Part shown: in pieces, positions 1 to 10,902 of the stretch
Layout of the letters: each line of letters opens with the position of its first letter
Numbering within the stretch: position 1 is the stretch's first letter
Assembly: GCA_026168455.1 (NCBI GenBank)
Contig: CM047431.1
Span: 1,038,098-1,102,097, forward strand
Source: Theocolax elegans
Taxonomy: Eukaryota > Arthropoda > Insecta > Hymenoptera > Cerocephalidae
Length of the DNA: 64,000 bases
Direction of reading: 5' to 3'
The notes under the pieces: model-generated
Told to the model about the DNA's origin: nothing
Seen by the model: only the letters and a program-made list of their open reading frames with translations
Databases searched by the model: none
Made by a program: the position numbers and the translations under genes

Positions 1-76
1 TCAAATTTTCCGGGTGCGATTTTGCGCATCTTGAATGTTGCGCCTTAAAAGAAGGAGAGGGAACCCGCCAGTTACG

Positions 77-182
77 ACCAGCGTTGTCAGGTGGCGATTT
101 TTTCTCTTTGTTTCTCTCGTACAATACGAACTCATTGAAATAAGATAGTAAAGGACAAAATATCGTCAACTGGTCACCCTGG
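77..182. repeat. Small TIR element (MITE-like), copy 1
   Basis: The left edge reads close to CCAGCGTTGTCAGGTGGCGA and the right edge, reverse-complemented, reads close to CCAGGGTGACCAGTTGACGA. About 100 bp therefore sits between imperfect inverted ends. The same ends recur near 19197-19310. It lies just upstream of gene 1 exon 1. Class is unknown and no target-site duplication is clear. Confidence 0.4.
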
Positions 183-280
183 TAACGACTCCTCAATGTT
201 GTCGATCTACGTATTGTTGTTCGATTGTTATTGTTTTTCTCATTATGTTATAATTTACCAGGTCCATTAATAGTTTTCTG

Positions 281-350
281 ATGACTAACAAAGAAAGTAA
301 AACTCTTTTGGAATCGTGGAATCTCTCCGTCTATGAGGACAATTTTACAG
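281..350 (+). pseudogene. Gene 1, exon 1: first half of SAM-like domain
   Basis: ATG at 281 opens 23 codons (start MTNKESKTLLESWNL) and ends at a donor, ACAG|GTAAGG, leaving one base in phase 1. The motif LLESWNLSVYEDNF resembles helix 1-2 of a SAM-type domain. The only matching acceptor I find is TTTCAG at 16451-16455. The left-over G plus AA of exon 2 makes GAA, and the joined protein runs ..YEDNFT-EQNVSS.. into the second half of the domain, LNVLIPKVG. A possible acceptor (TTTACCAG) at 260 suggests a 5' UTR exon upstream. SAM domains mediate protein-protein contacts; the role here is unknown. Later exons carry stops and frameshifts, so this copy is dead. Confidence 0.65.
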
Positions 351-660
351 GTAAGGTTATAATGATATGTATATTTACATAATGTATTTCTTAACATGAT
401 AAAAGAATTTACAAACAAATACGGTTATAATTGAATTTTAACATAATATATTTGAAGCTAAAAATCATTTAGCTTCATTTTCCAGAAGGTTCGGTAGTCT
501 TAGTTTTAAGTTTTCACGCTGGTTATTTCAACGAATTGTTGTGGCGCTACAACATGTCCATTCGCTGTATCGAAAAGAGTAAACAAACGGAACGTAAATT
601 CTGTCTATACTTCATTAACATTAAGAGCATGTTTTATTTAATTACAATAGTAAGCAGTTT

Positions 661-760
661 ATATATATACTAGGGGGGATTCGCCCCCTTGCGCGCTTCT
701 ATTTTAATTTTGAAAAAGGTTTTTCGTAATTAATTTATTTAAAATAATGTTTTGAATTAT
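661..760 (+). repeat. Truncated end of the ACTAGGGGGG repeat family
   Basis: The segment TACTAGGGGGGATTCGCCCC followed by a GC-rich cap and a long AT tract resembles the left end of the insert at 57319 (TACTAGGGGGGTACCCCCTA). Both sit after AT-rich DNA and have a small hairpin of G and C runs. Only the first 60-100 bp are present here. Confidence 0.4.
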
Positions 761-774
761 ATTATTTATTCACT

Positions 775-777
775 ACG

Positions 778-814
<37 letters not shown>
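775..814. repeat. (CG)n/(CA)n microsatellite
   Basis: Alternating CG then a run of about 15 CA dinucleotides lies directly before the R1-type LINE. It may be the target of, or the 5' junction for, that insertion. Confidence 0.9.
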
Positions 815-816
<2 letters not shown>

Positions 817-888
817 ATGCCGGGTTTGCTGGTCCCGCATCGTGGCGCCTCCCCAAGTGGTGGATAGGGGAATGCTTTCCAGATATGG

Positions 889-2129
889 ATGGTACCGAAA
901 AAATCAAATATTCGGGGCGAACCAAAGCCAGATAGGGGAAGGCACCCCGAAATTAAACCAAGTATGGATAGTGAGCTGAAAACAACACTACCCCAAGCGG
1001 GCATGGGAATCCTGTCAAATACCGCCACTGATTCCGATCGGGTGAAAGCCCCGGTGGTCAGTGCTGGTCCCACGGATTTTGGGGGGGACCAAACTCACAC
1101 TGTTGAAATGGTAAGTGCTGCGGAGGTTGGTCACTCGGCCTCTGCAGCATCAACTGCTACGTGTGACTTGCCCTCGACTGGGATGTCGAGTGACGCTGAC
1201 AGAGGTTTCTTCCGTCTGCGTGAGAATATAGACACCTTGGTGGAGTTTGTTCTTAATAAAAATGACATCCACAAAGAGCTGAACAATGGCGAGAGCAATA
1301 GGCAGGGTTCTTAATAAATACGCGCGAGTGAACAGTGCTATGTGCTCGACGAGATGCACGCAAGGAATGTGCTAAACGTCGCCCATCTTCCGCGCTGAAG
1401 AGCGTCAGAGGAAACCGGTGGAGAGGGAAAGGCCCTCACCACCTCAGCATCCCCCGGAGAAAAGGAAGAAGGAGTCGAAGCAGCCCATTAACAAAAATGG
1501 GCCAGCAGATGCTTCGTCATCCGTTCCTAAGACCAGTGGAAACCAGTCAAAGATCCTTGACTGGGCTACTGTAGTACGCAAGGGCAAAAAGAAACAGACT
1601 CAGCAGAATACGCAGTTGAAGCAAGCCAAGGATATCGGAGATATTAAGATTAAAGTGTCAGGAGGGCGAGCCTATGCCGAGATCCTTCGGCAAATACGGG
1701 CCGCGCCAAACTTCAAGCCGCTGGATGGCAGAACTCCAGATACTGACCCACAAAGAGTTTATTACTATAAAGGACATGGACGAGACCACGACGGCGGAGG
1801 AAGTGGCAGAGGCAATCTCTGCGCTGATTGGGCCAAATATGGTACCTTCTGGGAATATAAAGCTTAGAAGGTCATATGGAGGCACTCAGATGACCAGTGT
1901 CCTTCTTCCCGCAACGGCAGCAAAAAAGCTGCTACAGAATGGGAAGCTTCGGATAGGCTGGGTCAACTGCAGGGTTCGGTTCCGCGAGTCGATCACGCGT
2001 TGTTACCGATGCTACGAAGTCGGTCACTTCGCAAAGGCTTGCAAAAGCGCAGTCGACCGATTATCGCAGTGTTCCGGTGCAGCCAAGAGGGCCACAAAGC
2101 AGTGGTTTGCGCGGCAGATAAGAACATAG
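889..2129 (+). pseudogene. R1-clade LINE ORF1 (gag-like, zinc knuckle), broken
   Basis: Three overlapping frames (889-1314, 1418-1867, 1674-2129) together give one gag-like protein. A low-complexity start is followed by a basic region (KKGKKKQT), a gag-type RNA-binding region, and then CYRCYEVGHFAKAC, a CX2CX4HX4C zinc knuckle at about 2008-2050. A second knuckle is damaged (CSGAAKRATK). This is the nucleic-acid-binding protein of R1-type non-LTR elements. At least two frameshifts separate the pieces. It is followed within 12 bases by ORF2. A related fragment lies reversed at 28186-28570. Confidence 0.75.
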
Positions 2130-2141
2130 CCGCGCCTAGGG

Positions 2142-4820
2142 TTGAAGCATCTGACAGAAATGGTTAGGGTGCTACAAATCAACCTAAACCACTGTGCTGT
2201 GGCCCAGGATCTGCTGCCACACTTGGTCAGAGAAGAGCAGGCCGACATTGTTATCGTCAGCGAGGAGTACAAGGATCTTATTGAATCGAAATGGGTGAGG
2301 AATACCACTGGCAGAACGGCCATCTGGGTATGTGGAAACATGCATGTATCTGGAAAAATAGCCGCTCCACTCCCCAATTTTACCTGGGTAGATGTGGCGG
2401 GTATGCAAACATACAGTTGCTACCTTTCACCCAGTGATAACATCGACGGATTTCTGGGATCCCTTGATGCCATCGTTAATAGTGCAAGGTCCTTCCGATT
2501 GCCAATAGTCATCGGAGGGGATTTTAATGCTTGGGCGACAGAATGGGGCAGTACGAAAACGAACACTCGTAGTCGTACACTCCTCGAGGCCTTTGCGATA
2601 ATGGAATTGGAGATTGCTAACACTGGAACGACTCCCACTTTTACCTAGGCGGGAAGGTCGTCTGTAGTAGACCTAACCTTCATCGATCCCAGATTAATAA
2701 AGAGAGGGTTTACCTGGAAAGTTAGTGATCGCTACACGGAAAGCGACCATCAAGCACTCGTATACCAGCTCCAATCGACGATTAACAGGGCAGCAGGTCT
2801 GAACAAAAGCTTCTAATACAAGAGAATGATACCGTCTACCTTCGACCGAATACCGGAAGAACGAGCCGAGGAACTCACGCGTGCCATAATAGCGGCTTGC
2901 GATATCTCTATGGCCGAGAAATCCATCCCTAGTGGCCGTCCACTTATTTACTGGTAAAATGAGAATATCGCAAAGTTACGCCGTGAGTGTCTGCGGACTC
3001 GGCGACTGCACCAGAGAGCTCGGAACCAGCCGCGGTACCATGAACTAACCGCGGCCTACGAGGAAAAATGGAAAGAGCCCAAGGCTGCCATTAAATCGGC
3101 TAAACGCAAGTGCTGGTTCGAATTTTGCGAGGAAGTTGACCGTGATCCCTGGGGTAAGCCCTACAATATGATGATAAGTAAGATCAAATCCAGGGTCGCC
3201 TCAATGCCATCGTGTCCACATTTTCTTGACTGAGCGGTGCGCCACCTATTCCCACAACATCAGGAACGGGCAATCGAGACAGTCCTAATGGGGACCGACA
3301 GTGTAGTCGCGCCGCCAGAAATTAGCATAACCGAGCTGCGCTGAATGTGCCACACATTTTTGCGGACACATTTAGTGCATGTTTTCAATTAGGATGCTTT
3401 CCAGCAAGGTGGAAGGTACAGAGGCTGGTGCTTCTCCCAAAGGGGAGCCGACCACCGGAGAACACTTCCTCGTACCGGCCACTCTGTTTGTTGGATATAG
3501 CTGGGAAGCTATTCGAGCGAGTCATTTGTGCCAGGCTACAAGCAGCCATTGCACAGGTAGGTGATCTGTCCGATAATCAGTTCGGTTTTCGGTAAGGGCG
3601 CTCAACTATTGACGCTATAAGTCGAGTTGTCGAGCTGGGCACCAATGTCATCGGGGGTACTAGGAATTCTAGGCGCATGTGTGCTATCATCGCACTGGAT
3701 ATCCGCAATGCCTTCAACTCGGCCCGGTGGGACAACATTATGTGGTCCTTGGAAAAATTAAAGGTGCCGCGCTACCTACGCAGTCATCTCGAGCTACCTC
3801 ACAAAACGGATCCTCCTCTATGACATCGAGGATTGCGCGCACTCCTATAACATCACCGGAGGCGTGCCGCAGGGTTTGGTCTTGGGACCTCTTCTTTGGA
3901 ACGTCATTTACGACGGACTGCTTAGGCAGCAGCTTTCACAGGGTGTGTCGATAGTGACTTTTGCGGACGATGTGGCTTTTGTCGTCGTCGCAAGGAGCAT
4001 CGATGAGATAGAACATCTCGGAGATGTCTCTATCGCGGTAGTGGTTGCATGGTTGAGCACCCATGGGCTGGGTCTGGCGGCTGAAAAGAACGGGGCGGTA
4101 CTTATATCTAGAACGAAGCAAAGGAGATACGCCACCTTTACTGTAAATGGTAAGCGTATAAGATCGGCGAACACGGTGAAATACCTAAGAATCATCTTGG
4201 ATGCCCGACTAACATTCAAGGAACACCTACTGAGTGCAGGGTCGGAAGCCGCACGAGTGGCTAGAGCTTTGTCGGGCATAATGCCCAATATCGGAGGGCC
4301 AAAGCAGCCACGTCGAGCCCGCTTAGCGACAGTGGTAAGCTCGGTAATCTTATATGAAGCCCCGATTTGGGCGGATGCCCTAGGAAGTAACCTAAGCTAC
4401 GGTGCATCCTGTCGGCGAGCCTGCAGAATAGCCGCACTAAGGGTGGCTCATACTTATAGAACCCCATCGATATTTTGGCGATAGAGAAGGCTGATACGTA
4501 CAGAAAAGGTCGGCGTACCTTGGAAAACAGCAGCGAAGCAGCACGTGGTAATAGCAGTCGGTGGTCAAACAGGACCATCGAACTGTGGCAGCAGAGATGG
4601 GATTCGGCAAGCGAAGACCGCAGGACCCATCGCGTCATCCTAGATGTCACCAAGTGGACGAGTAGGAAACACGGATTCGTCACCTTCCACCTGACCCAGG
4701 TGCTTACCGGGCATGGGTGTCTTCGCAGTTACCTGCACTACATCCGAATATACGGGAGTGCGGAGTGCCCGACCTACCCTGGTGTCGACGAAGACGTGGA
4801 TCACGTCTTGTTCTGGTGTG
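2142..4820 (+). pseudogene. R1-clade LINE ORF2: endonuclease and reverse transcriptase, broken
   Basis: The N-terminal part (2142-2648) is an APE-type endonuclease: QINLNHC at the start, SEEY with the catalytic Glu, and GGDFNAWATEWGS, ending at a premature TAG after TPTFT. The RT follows in several frames: FGFR at about 3583, ALDIRNAFNS near 3697, VPQG near 3862 and the catalytic FADD at about 3958-3970. A C-terminal Cys/His region with VDEDVDHVLFWC ends near 4820. GDFNAWATEWGS and the RT order point to the R1 clade (site-specific or telomeric LINEs in insects). Many stops and shifts make it inactive. Confidence 0.8.
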
Positions 4821-4821
4821 T

Positions 4822-4892
4822 AAACTATTTACGTTTACCAAGTTCGAATGATATTCGAAATTATATTCGAACTTGGTAAACGTAAATAGTTT
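4822..4892. repeat. Perfect 28-bp inverted repeat (hairpin)
   Basis: The arm at 4822-4849 (AAACTATTTACG...) is the exact reverse complement of 4865-4892, with 15 bases between. It begins immediately where homology to the R1-type C terminus stops. It could be a MITE, a 3' junction fold-back or a repair product. Confidence 0.85.
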
Positions 4893-5184
4893 GACGATCT
4901 TGGATGTAAATAAAAACATACGTGATTACTTCTACACATAAATGTACGATTCTCGAAGGTATTAAAATAATAACTTATTTATCATTATTCGAAACTTATT
5001 TATCGTTATTCGAAATAAAATTATATTAATTATATAAACTGTATCAAATTGTATAAATTACAATATATGAAGTACTATTTATTATAAAAATGAAATTAAA
5101 CTAAATATTACAAATAACAAACATTTTTTTAGTCTGACATAGTTAAAATTTCGACTACTAATTGTAAAATTCAAAATTTTCATT

Positions 5185-5262
5185 TGAGATACGACCTTTC
5201 TATTTTGTTTCGCGAGATAAGACCTTTCTATTTGGTTTCGCGAGATAAGACATTTCGGATTG
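5185..5262. repeat. Short tandem repeat, about 28-bp unit
   Basis: Nearly three copies of a unit containing TTTCGCGAGATAAGACCTTT follow each other just before the palindromic element. Confidence 0.7.
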
Positions 5263-5280
5263 GAGCCATCGATATATATA

Positions 5281-6230
5281 TGGGCTATTTCACGTCAAGT
5301 GGTACGATGAAAATTTTAAATCGCTCCAAAATTTGAGAACAGGCTGGAAATATCTTCAAGAAGATAGAAAAAAAATTTTAGGTGTTAAAAATAATTTGCC
5401 TAAGAGTTATTCCACCATGAAAAATGGAAATTTTTCAATTTTTTAGAAAAATTTCTATTTTTAAAGCCATTTATCTCAAAATCTATTAATTTTTTTGAAA
5501 AAACATTATAAACAACTTTTGTTCAAAATAATCTTTAAAATTTATCTACCTGGGTTACAATTCTTAATTTTAAAATCTCGATGAGATAGGGCACTCGAAA
5601 ATATTGAATATCACAAAAAGGCGACCACGCCACAATCGATTTTGATCTAAGACCGCTTAAAAGATCACATTTTTTGAGAGCTTTCGAATGGCTGTGGTTA
5701 GATTATTGGCCAAGACCGCTGGTGTAAGTTATACCCCATAAACCTCATAAAATCACTAATTTTCATGTATTTTAGGGCATAACCTACAACAGCGGTCTTG
5801 GCCAATAATCTAACCGCCGCCATTCGAAAGCTCTCAAAAAATGTGATCTTTTGAGCGGTGTTAGATCAAAATCGATTGTGGCGTGGTCGCCTTTTTTTGA
5901 TATTCAATATTTCCGGGCGTTCTATCTCTTCGAGATTTTAAAATTAAAAATTGTAACCCAGGTAGATAAGTTCTAAAGATTATTTTGAACAAAAGTTGTT
6001 TGTAATGTTTTTTTAAAAAAATTAATAGATTTTGAGATAAATGGCTTTGAAAATAGAAATTTTTCTAAAAAATTAAAAAATTTCCATTTTTCATGGTGGA
6101 ATAACTTTTAGGCAAATTATTTTTACCACCTAAAATTTTTTTTCTATCTTCTTGAAGATATTTCCAGCCTGTTCTGAAATTTTGGAGCGATTTAAAATTT
6201 TCATCGTACCACTTGACGTGAAATAGCCCA
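5281..6230. repeat. 950-bp palindromic TIR element
   Basis: The sequence starts TGGGCTATTTCACGTCAAG and ends with its reverse complement at 6230. Homology continues nearly to the centre (about 5755), so the arms are about 460 bp with a short spacer. Both ends abut TATATA, consistent with a TA target as used by Tc1/mariner-like MITEs. There is no coding capacity. A half copy lies at 29330-29697. Confidence 0.8.
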
Positions 6231-6252
6231 TATATATATATATATATATATA

Positions 6253-6668
6253 ATGTGTTAACCCTTTTTTATGTAGGGATTGCTATAAATGATTAACTAA
6301 ATTGTTTCTCTGTAAAACAAAGTTTATTTATAATTTTATTATTTATCTAATAATTTACACTTTTTATGTAATTGTACAATATTTCTTACCTGTAAAACAA
6401 AGAAACGATATTTAAAGCCAATTTATCCTTTATGCAATTTCCCGTTTTATAGGTAACACAATTTATTATTCAATTCATTATATTTTACTTATGCCACGTT
6501 TTATTAATTTATTTCACACGTGTCTATAGCTTATCTCTTTATATCAGTTTTCCACTTTATCACAGGTTGGTGGTTATCATATTAGCCTACTTAAAAATGC
6601 GCGGCAAATTCAAATTCTAAAGAAACGACGGAACTTGTATACAAGTGTAATGTCGATTTTCTTTATAT
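6253..6668 (-). mobile_element. 3' LTR of minus-strand gypsy element
   Basis: About 250 bp at 6413-6665 repeats directly at 16028-16283. The adjacent 160 bp (6253-6410) matches 15855-16020 only in reverse complement, so one LTR carries an inversion. Read on the minus strand, a purine-rich tract, GAGGGAGGGAGA, lies just upstream of the LTR start near 6675. That fits a polypurine tract and fixes the element's direction. Confidence 0.7.
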
Positions 6669-6705
6669 CTCCCTCCCTCGAGAGAAAAGTCGTTCGATGA
6701 GTTCT

Positions 6706-7002
6706 TTAAATATTATCTTCTATTTTGTTATCTATCGAAATAGGAGTTGGAATGAGTTTTGTAATGTGGAATAGATTTGATGTTGATTTTTTATGTCCAG
6801 TGTCTATTTTGTATATCGAATCTGATATTTTTTTTTTAATTTTATATGGTCCAATTTTTAATTCATCCAGTTTATGTCTATTTAGTCGATTTCCATTTTC
6901 TACAAATACTAAATCTCCATTATTGAATTGATGAGTTTTTCTATATTTGTCAAATTGTATTTTATTGTAAATATGTGATTTTATACTTTTCTTTAAAGCC
7001 AT
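6706..7002 (-). pseudogene. Gypsy integrase, C-terminal part
   Basis: A 98-residue frame with DLVFVEN, then KIGPYKIKKKISDSIYKID and LFHITKLIP, is the small beta-rich DNA-binding end typical of Ty3/gypsy integrases. It lies directly downstream, on the minus strand, of the integrase core at 7038-7517 in another frame. Confidence 0.7.
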
Positions 7003-7037
7003 TTTCTGTCTACTGCCAAATTATCGTGAGAATTATT

Positions 7038-7640
7038 TTATTTTAATTCCTTTGGCAAGATTGAGACGTCTTTACCTTCTAGTAGATATTTAGGTGCAAA
7101 TCCAGTAACTGTATGTTCGGTCTCATTGTATTTTTGTACACATTCGTGTGCTATAGTTGTCCATGCTAATTTTCTTTTGCTTTCATTTATTCTACACCTG
7201 ATTTTATTAACTAATGTTTGGTTTAATCTTTCATTTAGTCTATTAAAGAATGGCGCGTTTACAGCTGTAAAAACAATAGGTATGTTCTTTTCATTTAAAA
7301 ATTTCTTAAATTCTTTTGAATTTATACCAGGATATTGATCTGTTAAAATTATGCCAATTTTATTATGTTTTGTTACATTTTCTACTAGTTTTATAAAATC
7401 TTTCAATTTTTGGTTTTTTGATGTTAAGATGTATGCATATCGAGTAAAATGATCGACTAGAAGATGTAAATATTTTTTTGTTGAGCGTGAACCTCCGAAA
7501 CCTCCAATTGTATCCATAGAAACTATTTCAAAAGGACTTGTAGCAGACCTAAGTGAGACATAAGTCCATATTTGTTTTGTCCTCTTGATTTATTCTTTAT
7601 ACATGTTGTACAGCATCTGCAAATATTTTTTATGTTTTGT
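7038..7640 (-). pseudogene. Gypsy integrase core (DDE) and damaged zinc-binding end
   Basis: The frame 7517-7038 has MDTIGGF, LLVDHFTRYA (first Asp), LTDQYPGI (second Asp) and NERLNQTL (Glu), the DDE triad of retroelement integrases. It inserts element cDNA into host DNA. Upstream at 7520-7640 a CCTTC motif from the HHCC zinc-binding domain is visible in a shifted frame, so a frameshift separates it from the core. The canonical H-P-Q-x-N-G loop before the Glu has degenerated. Confidence 0.75.
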
Positions 7641-9336
7641 AGTAGATTTTTTTTGCTGTGTAGAATTTTCCAATTTTCTTTTGCATTTGATTTATGCCTA
7701 TATGACAGTAATGTTGATGTATATCCTTTATAAATTTTGTACTAAAATCTTCTGAGAGTATAATAATCTTTTTATTTTTCATTTTTTTATAGTATACTTT
7801 GTCTTTCAAAAACAATAAATTTTTTTTCTTTTGTATATCTGTATTTATTTTTTGATCTTTTTGAATATCGTCTAATTGTATTAAGTTCACAATTTTTATA
7901 CTTTCTTCTTCATTTTCGTGTGGGTCTAATACTGGATTTCTACTTAAGCAATCAGCATCTATGTTGTATTTTCCTGGAGAATATTTTACTTCGAAGTTAA
8001 ATTGTGATAGATAATACGTTAGATCACCTAGTTCTTCATCTGTTCTAGCTTTTATATTCATATTTTCTAGTGGCATATGATCTGAAAAAATTGTAAATTT
8101 TTTTCCGATAAGCCTTTGTTGCCAAAATTTTACTGCTTCTTTTATCGCTAGGCATTCTAGATAAATAGCTTTCTTTCTTTTTTGTACTTCATTTAATTTT
8201 TTTGAAAAATATGCTACTGGTTTTTCTTCATTGTTTGCTTGAAGTTGTTTTAAAACTGCTCCTACACCTTGCAAGCTTGCATCCGTATAAATACGTATCG
8301 GTAAATCCGGATCGAAAATTGCTAAAACAGGTTGAGAACAAAGTAGCTCTTTCATGTGTTCGAATGATTTTTGACATTTTTCCGACCAAACGAATTTTTG
8401 TCCTTTTCTTAATAAATTATGTAAAGGATCTAATATGATCGAGTTTCTTGGAATATATTTATTATAAAAATTTATTTTTCCTAAGAATTGTCGTATATTC
8501 TTTTGTGTTTTTGGAATAGGAAAATTTTTTATTGAAATTAAATTATCTTTTAATGGACTAATTGAATTATTTCTTATAATGTGACCTAAATATTTTACTG
8601 TGTCTGCTGCAAAATTGCATTTTGATAGTTTTAATCTGAAACCTTCCTCTAATATTGCATTTAATAGTTTAGTTAAATGGCCTATGTGTTCTTGAAATGT
8701 TTTTGAAAAAACTAGAATATCGTCTATATAATTTACTGTAAAATCCAGAAGTTTATGTTTTCTCATTATACTACTCAATTTTCTTTGAAAAATCGCTGGT
8801 GAAGTTTTCAATCCAAAAGGTAAACAAGTCCATTGAAAATGTCCTTCTTGTGTTACAAAAGATGTTTTATGTTTGTCTTCTATCCGTAAAGGAATTGACC
8901 AAAATACTGAGTTTATGTCCAGTGTTGAGAAAAATTTACAATTTCTTGTTTTTTCGACTAAGTTTTCAATTAATGGAAAAGGTTGAGATTGAGGTGTAAT
9001 AAGTTTATTTAAATCACGGAAATCTATACATAGTCGTGATTTTTTATTTTCGTCTTTTTTATATGCCAAAGTTACTGGGGCAGCGAATGGACTGTATGAT
9101 TCTTCAATTAGATTTTTCTCTAGCAATTTTGCAATTTGTTTTTCAATTTCTTGTTTATCTTCAATACTACATCGATAGGGTCGCTTACTACAATATTTTT
9201 CTATAACCATATCAATTCGAGCTTCATAATCTTTTACAGTCCCTATATCATATTTATCCTTAGCAAAAATTGATTTATATTTATCAATGAGGTTTTTAAT
9301 TTCAGATTTTTCCATTATATCTAAATGGTTTATCAA
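7630..9336 (-). pseudogene. Gypsy reverse transcriptase-RNase H, long open frame
   Basis: This 568-residue frame contains the Ty3/gypsy RT: KSRLCIDFRDLNKLI, FSTLDINSVFW (first Asp), LPFGLKTSP, then YIDDILVFS with the catalytic Asp pair. The RNase H part is IYTDASLQGVGAVLKQ, ECLAIKEAVKFW and FSDHMPLE, then a linker and the start of the zinc-binding region. It copies element RNA and removes the template. The frame is uninterrupted, but protease, integrase and gag are in other frames or broken, so the element as a whole looks inactive. Confidence 0.85.
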
Positions 9337-9499
9337 AATTTTGAAACTATTTTCCTTTATATGTTCATTAAAGTTTATTACGTATTCATTTTTTACTTCT
9401 AATATATTTATATTAGTATTTATATATTTATTATTATTATTTGAAATGTCACTAATTTTTTGTGAAATTTTTAAATTTTCGTCTTGGATTAAATTAAAT

Positions 9500-9775
9500 T
9501 TTTGTATACAATCTAATCCGATAATAAAGTCGTCTTCAAACTTTCATTATTTACTATAAAAGCGTTAATTTCTTTTTCTATATCAAAAATTTTTGCTTTT
9601 ATTGTTATCATTCCATTTGTTTTCTTCACACCATTAATCGTTTTTAAATTTGCATTATAACTAATCTTGAGTTTATTACGGAGACATTAGAACCAGAGTC
9701 ATAAACACCACGTCCAATGTGTTATTTATCATAACTTTAATTTTGATTAATGGTGGAATTTTTAGTTTTTTGGAT
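9500..9775 (-). pseudogene. Gypsy retropepsin-like protease remnant
   Basis: On the minus strand a frame reads KLKIPPLIKIKVMINN and then, after a shift, GRGVYDSGSNVSVINSRL. DSGSNVSVI is the aspartic protease active-site motif (D-S-G) at about 9690. Stops follow. Homology to the element ends near 9775, where an unrelated repeat begins. Confidence 0.6.
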
Positions 9776-9784
9776 CCGTATTAT

Positions 9785-10200
9785 CAAAAGGCGCGATAGC
9801 GCCTGACGCAAGTATAGCGCGAGAGCCATTATAGACAGCTAATTTAACCCCTCAGATTTTTGATGTCTTTTTTCTTACTATTACATTATATTCAATATGT
9901 AATAGATCAAACCTCGTATTCTCTATTTATTTATCTTCATTTTACATCCAATTCTATGTAAATTCATTGACGGATATTAAAGAAAAATCATGACAAAGAA
10001 ATTGCTTGTTGATTTCCTTTACGAAATTTTTTCCTCTTCCCTTTTTTTCGTCTCCCTCATATATATATGTCTATTTGCTTTCCAGCCCGTGAGAGAGTGC
10101 GGACAGAGGTAAAAACCGCCAGTCAGACTCTGAAAAATTCCTTGAGAGGGAGCTGCTGCTACTCTTTTTCAATACTGTTGTCACGTATATATATATATTA
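9785..10200 (+). repeat. Dispersed repeat family A, copy 1
   Basis: Starts CGCGATAGCGCCTGACGCAA and passes CCCCTCAGATTTTT. It has an internal block of CAG(C/T)CCGT(G/T)AGAGA and ends near CACGTATATATATA. The same blocks in the same order form 55405-55865. It is probably a non-autonomous element of about 430 bp, class unknown. A truncated start of another copy (GGTGCGATAGACAGC) lies at 10205-10300. Confidence 0.65.
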
Positions 10201-10477
10201 TATTATATCAAAAGGTGCGATAGACAGCTAATTTAACCCTTAAATTTAACTGTTATTTTAAAAATTTTCAAATTCTAAAATTAGTCAGGGGTCCTTTGGA
10301 TATATATATATAATATGACATTCCCGTATCTTCATCAAAAATGTCACGTAACACATAGGTGCAGGGGATCACAATTTACTTACACGGGAGAGAAAGAGAG
10401 ATAGAGTGAAGTGAGAGATAATCAAGTCAAACGTCAACCCGCGTGTATATTACAGCGTGCAAAAAGTGTTACAGATA

Positions 10478-10902
10478 AAACAAGTATTTCTGTGTAAAGA
10501 AAAATAGCATCTCACTAATAAGATGAGTAAATAAACGATAAAAAGGAAAAAGTCTGAAGAGAGATAGAAATATAGAATATTTAATGAAATGGAACTTAAT
10601 TACAATGAACAAATGGAACAAATAAAAACTAGCAAACAAAACTCAGATGTTAAGAAACGTAATAATGGAATTCATTGCATTAAGTTTAAAAAACAAGTAT
10701 TTCTGTGTAAAGAAAAATAGCATCTCACTAATAAGATGAGTAAATAAACGATAAAAAGGAAAAAGTCCGAAGAGAGATAGAATATTTAATGAAATGGAAC
10801 TTAATTACAATGAACAAATGGAACAAATAAAAATTAGCGAACAAAACTCAGATGTTAAGAAACATAATAATGGAATTCATTACATTAAGTTTAATAAGGA
10901 TG
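10478..10902 (+). repeat. 213-bp tandem duplication spanning leader and gene start
   Basis: Two consecutive units (10478-10690 and 10691-10902) share the leader ACAAGTATTTCTGTG, the ATG context and the first codons (MELNYNEQMEQIK). A few substitutions separate them. The second unit runs on into the longer coding sequence, so the first is an abortive copy of leader plus exon start. Confidence 0.85.

Noticed and set aside
762..1073. Minus-strand frame opposite the R1 ORF1 start
   Set aside because: It is a shadow of the LINE and the CA repeat; no motif.
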